Shown here: positions 1-6,127 of the stretch, piece after piece
Numbering within the stretch: the stretch's first letter is position 1
Layout of the letters: the number at the start of each line of letters is the position of its first letter
From: Opitutales bacterium
GTDB taxonomy: Bacteria; Verrucomicrobiota; Verrucomicrobiia; Opitutales; Opitutaceae
DNA: 8,128 nucleotides
NCBI GenBank assembly: GCA_021772595.1
Contig: JAJFLS010000370.1
Span: forward strand, 1-8,128
Reading direction: 5' to 3'
The notes under the pieces: generated by a model
The model's input: only the letters and a program-made list of their open reading frames with translations
Told to the model about the DNA's origin: nothing
The model's database searches: none
Translations under genes and position numbers: made by a program

Positions 1-565
1 CCTCGTGCTCGCGCACGATAAACTCAATCGCGTGATCGGTAATAATATCCGAGATAAATCCGCGTGCCTGGAAAGGAGAACCGTTTCGCTCCAGAATCGG
101 ATCAAAATAATCGTTCCAATGCCCGCCGCAGAAACCAACGAATTCATCAAAGCCCTGCGCGTTCGGATGAAAGGGCCAATTCCCGCCGTTGTGCCATTTG
201 CCGAAACAACCCGTTGCATATCCGGCCTCTTGCAAGAGCTCGGCGATCGTCACTTCCTCGCCTCGCATGAATTCATATCCGCGCGTCACTCCTGTCACTC
301 CGGTTCGGGTCGGGTAGCGGCCGGACAACAATGCGGCCCGCGTTGGGGCGCACGACATTTGCACGAAAAACCTCTCGAACCGCGCTCCCTCATTCGCAAT
401 GCGATCCATGTTCGGCGTTTTGATCCACTCGTTCCCGTTGATAGACAGATCTCCATAACCCTGGTCGTCCGTCATCACCAATACGATGTTCGGACCCGCG
501 CCAAACGCTCCGGCCGTTAGGAGTAAACAACAGAAAAAGTAATTGTATCTATAATTAATATACAT
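1..565 (-). CDS. Secreted type I sulfatase (arylsulfatase family), N-terminal 188 residues; C-terminus beyond the left edge
   Basis: Formylglycine-dependent sulfatase that would hydrolyse a sulfate ester on an exported or periplasmic substrate. I translated it from the ATG whose complement is at 563-565; the frame stays open to the window edge. Residues 1-23 form a signal peptide (hydrophobic run FFCCLLL, then AFGA before Gly24). The mature domain opens with PNIVLVMTDDQGYGDL, where Asp33 and Asp34 are the expected metal ligands. The sulfatase signature CAPTRAALLSGRYP begins at Cys72, the residue matured to formylglycine, with Arg76 of CxPxR intact. GKWH at 122-125 supplies the usual Lys and His. 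Roughly the last half to two thirds of a typical 450-550 residue sulfatase is missing because of the window edge, not because the gene is broken. The start lies 9 bases after the stop of the upstream sulfatase, so the two are probably co-transcribed. No Shine-Dalgarno is seen. The substrate cannot be told from this part. Confidence 0.9.
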   Translation of the reverse strand, partial: MYINYRYNYFFCCLLLTAGAFGAGPNIVLVMTDDQGYGDLSINGNEWIKTPNMDRIANEGARFERFFVQMSCAPTRAALLSGRYPTRTGVTGVTRGYEFMRGEEVTIAELLQEAGYATGCFGKWHNGGNWPFHPNAQGFDEFVGFCGGHWNDYFDPILERNGSPFQARGFISDIITDHAIEFIVREHE

Positions 566-574
566 GCTTGAAAT

Positions 575-1969
575 CTATTTGGACTGGTTCAACAGGTTTT
601 CCAATTGGGCCTTCATCTCTTTGAGCCGGGTCTTCTGTTCCGGGTGGTTCACCAGGTTCTTCAACTCTTTCGGATCGGCCTTTAAGTTGTAGAGCTCATC
701 CATTCCCTCGTATTCGGAATAGCGAATGTACTTCCAATCGCGTGTTCGGACTGCTTGCCACGTGGGGGTGCGTCGGGCGACTTTTTCAAGAAAATATTCT
801 GCGAGGAAAGCCTCTCTCCACGATGCATTAGCATCCTTCAACAGGGGAACGAACGATTCACCGTGCATGGGGATAACAGATTCCACTCCTGCGAGTTCCA
901 ACAACGTTGGAGCCACGTCGATGTTCAGCACCAGGTCTTCGCGAACGTTTCCGGGCGAGATCAGCTTAGGATATCGAATGAAAAACGGAACCCTCAGCGC
1001 TTCGTCGTAGGCCATGCGCTTACCGTTAAAACTTCCGTGTTCTCCCATGAAGAAGCCATTATCGCTGGTGTAGATGAAGATCGTATTATCAAGTTCGCCC
1101 GTGCTCTCAAGGGCGGCTAATAGCTGCCCGACGCCTTCATCGACCGAGGTCAGACAGCGCAGTTGGTCACGCACGATAGACTGAGGATCGCGGCCGCGAC
1201 CGCGCCTGGGTTCAGCCGGTTCCGGGCCGATGCCTTCCAGTTTTAGGCGATCGAGCCTGGGGCGGTTCCGCGTCAATGCCGGCTTACCGGCCAGATCCGC
1301 CTCGTTGGGTGGTGGCACTTGAAATTCATAATCGGAATAGAGCTCTTCGTGACGCTTAGCGGGAAGAAAGGGATTATGTACTGCCTTGTGTCCGAGGTAT
1401 AAACAAAACGGCGCGTCGTGAGGTTGGTTGATGAACTCAACTGCGCGACGATTCAGGTAGTCGGTCATGTTGCCGCGGAGCTGCCGCCGAGTGCCGTTGT
1501 CGTTGACGACGCCATCGATATAGATGCCCTGGCCTTTGAAGCTGATCCAACTGTCGAATCCCGGCCGTCGCGAATCGTCCAGCCCCATGTGCCACTTGCC
1601 GATGTACGCGGTCTCGTATCCTTGCTCGCGAAGCTGACGCGGAAAGGTCATCAGCGTATGGCTGACCACATCGATTCCAAGCTTATCGTTGTTAAAGACC
1701 CGATGCGTGTGTGGATAGAGACCTGTCAGAAAACTTGCCCGACTGGGTGAACACAAAGGGGTAGCCACAAAAAAATTATTGAAGGAAGCGCCTTCTTGGG
1801 CAATGCGGTCGATGTTAGGCGTTTTCAACACCGGATGGCCGTTATACCCAAGCTGGTCCCAGCGCTGGTCATCCGTGATAACGAAAACGATGTTGGGGCG
1901 TGAGACCGCCGCTTCGAGGAAGCAAGCAAGACCGTTGAAGCATATGAGGGTTAAAAGAAGGCGACTCAT
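575..1969 (-). CDS. Secreted type I sulfatase, complete (464 residues)
   Basis: Complete formylglycine-dependent sulfatase. The frame is open upstream to 2089, but I chose the ATG at 1967-1969 because it is followed at once by a signal peptide (MSRLLLTLICFNGLACFLEA) and then the conserved opening RPNIVFVITDDQ; the upstream extension has no sulfatase character and would overlap the divergent regulator. Counting from that start, Asp33-Asp34 are metal ligands, Cys73 in CSPSRASFLTG is the formylglycine site, GKWHMG is at 124-129, His198 lies in HKAVHNPF, and Asp303-Asn304 with Lys317 lie in YTSDNGFFMGEHG and GKR. All expected catalytic elements are present and the length is normal. An Arg-rich stretch near 254-260 (PRRGRGR) looks like an exposed loop. 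The DNGFFMGEHG and late PxLYNLKADP-like C-terminal features resemble GlcNAc-6-O-sulfatase-type and related glycan sulfatases, but this is only a resemblance. First gene of a two-sulfatase unit, divergent from the PAS/AraC gene. Confidence 0.93.
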   Translation of the reverse strand: MSRLLLTLICFNGLACFLEAAVSRPNIVFVITDDQRWDQLGYNGHPVLKTPNIDRIAQEGASFNNFFVATPLCSPSRASFLTGLYPHTHRVFNNDKLGIDVVSHTLMTFPRQLREQGYETAYIGKWHMGLDDSRRPGFDSWISFKGQGIYIDGVVNDNGTRRQLRGNMTDYLNRRAVEFINQPHDAPFCLYLGHKAVHNPFLPAKRHEELYSDYEFQVPPPNEADLAGKPALTRNRPRLDRLKLEGIGPEPAEPRRGRGRDPQSIVRDQLRCLTSVDEGVGQLLAALESTGELDNTIFIYTSDNGFFMGEHGSFNGKRMAYDEALRVPFFIRYPKLISPGNVREDLVLNIDVAPTLLELAGVESVIPMHGESFVPLLKDANASWREAFLAEYFLEKVARRTPTWQAVRTRDWKYIRYSEYEGMDELYNLKADPKELKNLVNHPEQKTRLKEMKAQLENLLNQSK

Positions 1970-2021
1970 TGAGATAGGACTTGATTGTATCATACATCTC
2001 GAGGAATGTGCGACAGTATCT
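1970..2021. promoter_or_regulatory. Divergent intergenic control region with 11-bp palindrome
   Basis: Only 52 bases separate the chosen starts of the minus-strand sulfatase and the plus-strand regulator, so both promoters and any operator must lie here or reach into the coding ends. The segment contains a perfect palindrome TGTAT-C-ATACA at 1986-1996 and an overlapping GAGAT/ATCTC inverted pair (1971-1975 and 1996-2000). GAGGAA at 2001-2006 is Shine-Dalgarno-like but 15 bases from the regulator ATG, farther than usual. AraC proteins often bind direct half-sites, so the palindrome's role is a guess. No good -35/-10 pair is evident. Confidence 0.35.
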
Positions 2022-2837
2022 ATGCTAAATACGACAATCATTAGGCCAAAAATTCTACATCGAAAGCGATCGAAGAAGACCCTACACAAACTCGCTTCTG
2101 AACGAGATACATGGCTCGCCCAGATACCTTCCTGGGGACTATTTCATCGAATTTTCGATGAGATGCCTGGGTATTACTTCTTCGCCAAGGATCGCAAGGG
2201 ACGTACCATGGTAACCAGTCAATCCGTCCTGGACCGCTACCAGATGACCAATGAGGAAGAGATGCTCGGCTTTACGGATTACGACATAAATCCGCAATCC
2301 ATGGCCGAACGATATGTTGAAGATGACGAACGACTCCTCAATGGCGAAGTCGATCGGATCGAGCATATGGAGCTCTGGTTTGACAAGCAAGGCATGCCCG
2401 ATTGGTACATCGTAACAAAACTCCCCGTCCTAAACCGAAAGAGGCGTCCCATCGGCGTGATGGGCGTTCTCCGTCGGGCCGCAGAACAAGAGAGAAAACT
2501 GCCCGTTCTGGAAAGCGTCGCCAAGGCAGTCATGATTATCCGCAAGGAATTTCCTCGAAACATTTCCATGTTGGACTTAGCCGACGCTTGCGGACAATCG
2601 CTCCGCAGCTTGCAGCGTCGGTTTAACGAAGCGTTTGGCATTAGCCCACAAGAGTTCCTCATAAAGACTCGGGTGTCCGAGGCAATGAAATTTCTGCAAG
2701 AGACCAGTTTGACAGCCGCTCAAATAGCAAGCCGATGTGGATTTGTGGATGCGAGCAACTTGTCCGATCATTTTAAGAAAAGGAGTGGATTAACTCCTAC
2801 CGAGTATCGTTCGAGCCATCGTCAACCAACTCGCTAG
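2022..2837 (+). CDS. PAS-sensor AraC-family transcriptional regulator
   Basis: Cytoplasmic one-component regulator of 271 residues. The frame is open upstream to 1779, but that part lies antisense to the sulfatase signal-peptide region and reads as low-quality protein, so I start at the ATG at 2022. After a basic lead (to about residue 35), residues about 40-150 form a PAS-like sensor (IFDEMPGYYFFAKDRKGR ... VTKLPVLNRKRRPIGVMGVLR), the type that senses a small ligand or aromatic cofactor. Residues about 165-265 are a canonical AraC/XylS DNA-binding domain with two helix-turn-helix units, ISMLDLADACGQSLRSLQRR (181-200) and TAAQIASRCGFVDASNLSDH (231-250), ending in the family hallmark GLTPTEYR. 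Divergent placement against two sulfatase genes is the usual arrangement for a local activator, so it likely controls them; control of the downstream sulfatase at 3145 is also possible. The inducer is unknown. Confidence 0.9.
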   Translation: MLNTTIIRPKILHRKRSKKTLHKLASERDTWLAQIPSWGLFHRIFDEMPGYYFFAKDRKGRTMVTSQSVLDRYQMTNEEEMLGFTDYDINPQSMAERYVEDDERLLNGEVDRIEHMELWFDKQGMPDWYIVTKLPVLNRKRRPIGVMGVLRRAAEQERKLPVLESVAKAVMIIRKEFPRNISMLDLADACGQSLRSLQRRFNEAFGISPQEFLIKTRVSEAMKFLQETSLTAAQIASRCGFVDASNLSDHFKKRSGLTPTEYRSSHRQPTR

Positions 2838-3144
2838 TGAAACATGCAATCGTGGTGATCGACAAAGCCAAATTTGATAAAACCAAAAACGAACATTCTA
2901 AAGGCGGACTGCTGGAAAATGGAATTGGGAGACAAACCCACCAAGATCGTCGGCGCCGAAATCCGTTCTCCAGGAAAACTGGAACCGAGCAAAGGCTCTT
3001 CGCCCCTCCCTTGGAACGCCGTATTGAGCAGCGCGAAAGAAGGAGGCAATCAATCCACGGAATATCTAGCTTGATAGCGCGAAATCGTCCGTTCAGCCTG
3101 ACCCGAACTCAAATCGGCCCCATAGAATTCCCCTCAACTCGAAA
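2838..3144 (+). other. 307-base gap between regulator and third sulfatase; no convincing gene
   Basis: No terminator, tRNA or clear promoter is recognisable. Two overlapping plus-strand frames are open: one from a GTG at 2837 that overlaps the regulator's stop and runs to 3148, ending in an Arg-rich, shadow-like sequence, and one described separately (2874-3074) that looks more protein-like. The gap may be an untranslated leader of the sulfatase, a small gene, or the remains of one. Confidence 0.4.
2874..3074 (+). pseudogene. Possible small ORF or decayed gene remnant
   Basis: I do not recognise this. It reads 66 residues from a TTG, or 51 residues from the ATG at 2919, and ends at a TGA at 3072-3074. 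Composition (GDKPTKIVGAEIRSPGKLEP, then PWNAVLSSAKEGG) and a high share of G/C-ending codons are more like a real protein than the competing frame. The other frame has a protein-like start (MKHAIVVIDKAKFDKTKNEH from GTG 2837), so one explanation is a single short gene split by a frameshift around 2910-2930. No signal peptide, membrane segment, known motif or ribosome-binding site supports it. It could equally be chance in an untranslated leader. Confidence 0.2.
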
Positions 3145-4596
3145 ATGAAACGCTACATACCACTCGCTTTCGCTGCCGCGCTACACCTCGGCTCTTTCTG
3201 CTCCTCATCGGCCGCAGCCGATGATAGCCCATCCAAAAAGCAGAACATTCTGCTCATCTGCGTCGACGACCTTCGTCCCGAGCTGAAGTCCTTTGGCGTT
3301 GACTACATTCACTCGCCGAACATCGACCGACTCGCGGACTCCGGCAGAGCCTTTCACAACCACTACGTCAACGCCCCGACCTGCGGCGCCTCTCGCTACA
3401 CGATGCTAACCGGTCAGTACGGTTCCTATGGCAACGGAGCGCTCTTCGCCCGGGCGGAGAAGCTAAACTCTGCCGATGCGTCCGTTCCCCCAAGCATGCC
3501 AGAGTGGTTCCGAAAAAATGGATACAAGACCGTATCCGTCGGCAAAGTCTCGCACCACCCTGGCGGGTGGGGCGGCGAAGATTGGTACGACCACAACGTT
3601 CTCGAAATGCCCGGCGCCTGGGATCGTCAACTCATGCCTACCGGCCGATGGAAACACCCGCGAGGCGCTATGCATTCCTTGGTTCACGGGGAGATCAAAC
3701 CAATCGGATCCTTCTCGGAAAACAAAATGGATGCCTTCCAGAGCGCTGAAGGCGAAGACACCGATTACCATGATGGCTTGATTGCCGACGAGGGACTCGA
3801 ACAACTCGAAAATCTGGCAGACGCGCATACGCCTTTTTTCCTCGCCATCGGATTTATAAAGCCTCACCTCCCTTTCGGTTCACCCAAACGCTATATGGAT
3901 CCCTACGAAGGGGTCGACTTGCCTCCCATCGCCCATCCAGAAAAACCAAGCTGGCAAAGCACCTGGCACGCCTCGGGCGAATTCACCAACCAATACTTCC
4001 ACTACGGACAAGACCCAAACGAAGATAAAGCCTACGCGGATGAAGTGCGTCGCCACTACGCGGCCTGCGTTAGCTACGTCGACCATCACGTCGGAGAAAT
4101 TCTCGCCAAGCTCAAGGAAACTGGCAGGGACAAAGACACGATCGTCGTTCTCTGGGGCGATCACGGCTGGCACCTGGGAGAACATGCCATCTGGGGCAAG
4201 CACTGCCTCTTCGAAGAAGCCCTGCGATCCCCCCTCATCATCTCCGTCCCTGGCATGAAAAATCCGGGCGCGAAGTCGAACGCGGTCGTCGAAACCGTCG
4301 ATCTCTTTCCAACCCTTTGCGATCTCACCGGCTTGGAGCAACCCGACTTCGCCCACGGCGCTTCGCTTCTTCCTCAGATCGAAACGCCAAACGCCAAAGG
4401 CCACACCGCCTACTCCTACAGCGGCAACGCTCAAACGCTCCGCACCGAACGCTATCGCTTCACCCTCCACAAAGACGGATACGCCGAACTCTACGACCAT
4501 AATTCGCCCAAGAAAGAAGCTCAGAACATAGCCCAACAATTCCCTCGAAAAGTCGAAGAGCTGAAGCAAGCGCTCCTTAAGAGAGCGTCCAATTAG
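3145..4596 (+). CDS. Secreted iduronate-2-sulfatase-like type I sulfatase
   Basis: Complete 483-residue sulfatase. Residues 1-25 are a signal peptide (MKRYIPLAFAAALHLGSFCS, then SSAAA), so it acts outside the cytoplasm. The core starts KQNILLICVDDLRPELKSFG with metal ligands Asp41-Asp42. The maturation site is CGASRYTMLTGQYG with Cys80 (codon at 3382-3384); this is a CxAxR variant in which Ala replaces the more usual Pro. GKVSHH at 133-138, KPHLPFG at 239-245 (His241) and WGDHGWHLGEH with Asp339-His340, followed by WGKH with Lys352, complete the active site. The DDLRPELxxFG opening, KPHLPF and WGDHGWHLGEH are the pattern of the iduronate-2-sulfatase-like branch, many members of which in Planctomycetota and Verrucomicrobiota are annotated that way without a tested substrate. 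It differs clearly from the two minus-strand sulfatases, so it is not a recent duplicate. No Shine-Dalgarno precedes the ATG. No terminator is obvious after the stop. Confidence 0.93.
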   Translation: MKRYIPLAFAAALHLGSFCSSSAAADDSPSKKQNILLICVDDLRPELKSFGVDYIHSPNIDRLADSGRAFHNHYVNAPTCGASRYTMLTGQYGSYGNGALFARAEKLNSADASVPPSMPEWFRKNGYKTVSVGKVSHHPGGWGGEDWYDHNVLEMPGAWDRQLMPTGRWKHPRGAMHSLVHGEIKPIGSFSENKMDAFQSAEGEDTDYHDGLIADEGLEQLENLADAHTPFFLAIGFIKPHLPFGSPKRYMDPYEGVDLPPIAHPEKPSWQSTWHASGEFTNQYFHYGQDPNEDKAYADEVRRHYAACVSYVDHHVGEILAKLKETGRDKDTIVVLWGDHGWHLGEHAIWGKHCLFEEALRSPLIISVPGMKNPGAKSNAVVETVDLFPTLCDLTGLEQPDFAHGASLLPQIETPNAKGHTAYSYSGNAQTLRTERYRFTLHKDGYAELYDHNSPKKEAQNIAQQFPRKVEELKQALLKRASN

Positions 4597-4657
4597 GCAG
4601 AACAGGTATCGTTTCCCGCCGACACGTTCCCCATTCATCTATCGCCCTGTAAATTTC

Positions 4658-4947
4658 TTGGGCCGATCCCGCCTCGGCAGAAAGGTAGAAAAAGACAACT
4701 AACCTTTGTGACTATTCTCTTTAGTAATGTAATCGCAAATTTTCGAAAGGGGACGCTTGAATGCTAGTCTTTGTGGGTGCTGTAGTTGATATTTGAATGC
4801 CTGTGATGAACCTGCCTGTAGTGCGCCCGTCGCATCATCTCAGCGAAGGCTCAGCTTGAAGCGAAGACGAGACCATTGTCCCTATTAGCTGCCCCCCAGC
4901 CTTGGTAATTGTGTCTCAAGGATTGAGGAACTTGAATATTGGCCCCT
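4658..4947 (+). repeat. Long direct repeat, copy A (290 bp, non-coding)
   Basis: Begins TTGGGCCGATCCCGCC and ends CTTGAATATTGGCCCCT. It matches 6128-6415 with about six substitutions and one 2-base indel (extra TA at 4686-4687), roughly 97% identity by eye. Four of the substitutions cluster at about 4806-4824. It has no reading frame of note on either strand. Near the left end GCCGA (4662-4666) pairs with TCGGC (4674-4678) across a 7-base loop; near the right end TCAAG (4916-4920) pairs with CTTGA (4931-4935) across a 10-base loop. GGGCCGAT at the left and the complement of the right end (GGGCCAAT) form a weak terminal inverted repeat. An internal AGCGAAG occurs twice, 18 bases apart. The mobile-element reading is inference; a structured RNA is the alternative. 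Confidence 0.9.
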
Positions 4948-4954
4948 TTTATTC

Positions 4955-4994
4955 CCTCCTCTCAGCTCGCAAAAAGGAGGCCGAAAAAGCGAGC
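4955..4994 (+). promoter_or_regulatory. Candidate H-type RNA pseudoknot upstream of PhyH gene
   Basis: Stem 1 is CCTCCT (4955-4960) with AGGAGG (4975-4980). Its loop contains GCTCGC (4965-4970), which pairs perfectly with GCGAGC (4989-4994) just downstream as stem 2. The connecting loops are CTCA, AAAA and CCGAAAAA, lengths and A-richness that suit a classical H-type pseudoknot. AAGGAGG inside stem 1 is also a Shine-Dalgarno consensus that the fold would hide, but no start codon sits at a proper distance from it. Two perfect 6-bp stems in this layout can arise by chance in a window of this size, so it remains a candidate. Confidence 0.3.
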
Positions 4995-5020
4995 GTCAGT
5001 TGCAATACGCGAAAGGAGTG

Positions 5021-5119
5021 ATGGCGGTAGATCGAACGCATTCAGGTGCTGCGACTATCCTCGATCCCTTCCTTGACGTCAACTGTCCACATCATCGCGT
5101 CTTCATCCTGATCCCTTGA
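5021..5119 (+). CDS. Possible 32-residue small ORF with Shine-Dalgarno-like sequence
   Basis: AAAGGAG at 5012-5018 precedes an ATG at 5021, the only strong ribosome-binding-like match in front of a start in the window, although the 2-base spacing is short. The frame reads MAVDRTHSGAATILDPFLDV and 12 further residues to a TGA at 5117-5119. It ends 63 bases before the PhyH start, so it could be a leader peptide; it could also be chance. No known motif. Confidence 0.15.
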   Translation: MAVDRTHSGAATILDPFLDVNCPHHRVFILIP

Positions 5120-5144
5120 CTCGAAGCGCAAGGTTGCCTATCCA
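5116..5144 (+). promoter_or_regulatory. Weak sigma70-like promoter candidate for the PhyH gene
   Basis: TTGACT (5116-5121) is a good -35 match. At 17-base spacing the -10 candidate TATCCA (5139-5144) keeps only the TAT start of the consensus. It lies about 38 bases before the PhyH ATG, a sensible distance. Support is limited to this match. Confidence 0.25.
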
Positions 5145-5182
5145 CTTTGAACCCATCGCCCCCTTCAAAGCCCTAACGCAAA

Positions 5183-6022
5183 ATGCCCCCAAGTCTCACT
5201 TCAGAACAAATTAGTTCTTACGAAAGCGCCGGCATTCTTTTTTCCATTGATGTTCTTTCTCCATCTGAAGTTCAGAGGATGAGGACTGGACTCGAAGAAA
5301 TAGAGGATCGCATGGGCGGGAAGGCGAAAACGGAAGACTTGCACCAACTGTTCCTGAACTACCGCTGGGCCTATGATCTGGTAACGCATCCCAAGACACT
5401 GGACGCAGTGGAATCCGTGCTGGGTCCAGATATATTGTTGTGGGCAAGCAGCGTATTCGCAAAGCCACCACACGATCCAGGTTTCATTTCTTGGCACCAG
5501 GACGCCACCTATTGGGGCCTCGATTCTGGCAAGGTGGCTACCGCGTGGATCGCTCTGACGGAAAGCTCCATAGACAACGGATGCATGCACGTTGTAGCAG
5601 GCTCCCACAAGCTGGCCATTCAGCCCCATCGAGAAACCTTTGCAGAAGACAACCTGCTCAGTCGCGGACAGGAAATCGCGGTGGATGTTTCGGAAGATGA
5701 AGCCACGGATGTGGCTCTGGCTCCCGGGCAAATGTCGCTTCACCATGTTAACATTGTACATGGATCTAAAGCAAACGTTAGCGATAAGCCACGCATCGGT
5801 TTCGTAGCTCGTTATATCACGCCTTCCGTGAACCAAAGCGGTAGCCAGCAACCCGTCATCCTAGTCCGCGGTAAAGACGCTTACGGGCATTTCGAGCTGA
5901 TGCGCGAACCGCCGAACCCGGTTGATCTCGATGCTGCGATGGATGGACATCTTCGATCCACTCAAGAACACCTTGCGGAAATGCGTAAAACAGCCGCCGC
6001 TTACGATCAATCCGAAGAGTGA
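5183..6022 (+). CDS. Phytanoyl-CoA dioxygenase (PhyH) family Fe(II)/2-oxoglutarate oxygenase
   Basis: Soluble 279-residue oxygenase expected to hydroxylate a small molecule using Fe(II), O2 and 2-oxoglutarate, giving succinate and CO2. There is no signal peptide, so it is cytoplasmic. The N-terminal helix region (LTSEQISSYESAGILF) is typical of the family. The iron-binding facial triad is visible: His105 and Asp107 in SWHQDATYWGL, and the distal His193 in IVHGS. Arg204 in KPRIGFVARY is the expected 2-oxoglutarate carboxylate ligand. TESSIDNGCMHVVAGSHKL (126-144) is the family's conserved strand and turn. Length and residue set look fully functional. The closest general type is the bacterial PhyH group that includes ectoine hydroxylase-like and natural-product enzymes; the substrate is unknown. 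The gene stands alone between two copies of a 290-bp repeat and is followed by a plausible terminator, so it may be a separate unit from the sulfatases. Confidence 0.9.
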   Translation: MPPSLTSEQISSYESAGILFSIDVLSPSEVQRMRTGLEEIEDRMGGKAKTEDLHQLFLNYRWAYDLVTHPKTLDAVESVLGPDILLWASSVFAKPPHDPGFISWHQDATYWGLDSGKVATAWIALTESSIDNGCMHVVAGSHKLAIQPHRETFAEDNLLSRGQEIAVDVSEDEATDVALAPGQMSLHHVNIVHGSKANVSDKPRIGFVARYITPSVNQSGSQQPVILVRGKDAYGHFELMREPPNPVDLDAAMDGHLRSTQEHLAEMRKTAAAYDQSEE

Positions 6023-6038
6023 TTGGAAAAGATGACAT

Positions 6039-6070
6039 GGGGAGGAAGTCGTCATTGCTTCCCCCCTTTT
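6039..6070 (+). terminator. Intrinsic terminator-like hairpin after the PhyH gene
   Basis: GGGG (6039-6042), a bulged A, and GGAAG (6044-6048) pair with CTTCC (6058-6062) and CCCC (6063-6066) around a 9-base loop, followed directly by TTTT (6067-6070). It sits 16 bases after the stop codon. The GC-rich stem is convincing; the T-tract is short. Confidence 0.55.
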
Positions 6071-6080
6071 CACTGTCCTA

Positions 6081-6127
6081 CATCAATAGGCAAAGCCTGA
6101 CCCCCTTGTTGTCCCCCGCATCAATAG
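6081..6127 (+). repeat. Short segment with CATCAATAG direct repeat and REP-like motif, abutting copy B
   Basis: CATCAATAG occurs at 6081-6089 and 6119-6127, and repeat copy B starts at the next base. Between them lies AGGCAAAGCCT (6088-6098), a small palindrome, continuing as GACCCCC. Sequences of the form GGCAAAGCCTGACCCC resemble ends I associate with REP-associated Y1 transposase elements; that association is from memory and unverified here. The flanking 9-mers could be a footprint of an insertion or excision. Confidence 0.35.

Larger units (their letters stand above)
4597..5182 (+). other. 586-base non-coding stretch between sulfatase and PhyH gene
   Basis: From left to right it holds about 60 bases with no recognisable signal, repeat copy A (4658-4947), a candidate pseudoknot (4955-4994), a 32-codon frame with a Shine-Dalgarno-like sequence (5021-5119), a perfect 10-bp palindrome TTGACGTCAA (5073-5082) that could be an operator or chance, and a weak promoter candidate (5116-5144). 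No long reading frame or RNA gene of known type is seen. Confidence 0.5.

Noticed and set aside
5..520. 171-residue open frame on the plus strand at the left edge
   Set aside because: It is antisense to the partial sulfatase, which has a signal peptide and an intact CAPTR motif.
1779..2021. 81-residue N-terminal extension of the PAS/AraC regulator
   Set aside because: It lies antisense to the sulfatase signal peptide and active-site region and has no domain character; the ATG at 2022 gives a compact PAS-plus-HTH protein.
1970..2089. N-terminal extension of the minus-strand sulfatase to an upstream start at 2089
   Set aside because: The 40 extra residues have no family similarity and overlap the regulator's coding start, whereas the ATG at 1969 leads directly into a signal peptide.
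3880..4638. 252-residue open frame on the minus strand
   Set aside because: It is antisense to the well-supported third sulfatase and reads as low-complexity, Val/Gly/Phe-rich shadow sequence.
5073..5082. TTGACGTCAA palindrome as a specific operator
   Set aside because: A single 10-bp palindrome is expected by chance in a window of this size, and it lies inside the possible small ORF; it is mentioned only as content of the gap.
5201..5851. 216-residue open frame on the minus strand
   Set aside because: It is antisense to the PhyH gene, which carries the complete His/Asp/His and Arg set; the antisense product has no recognisable domain.
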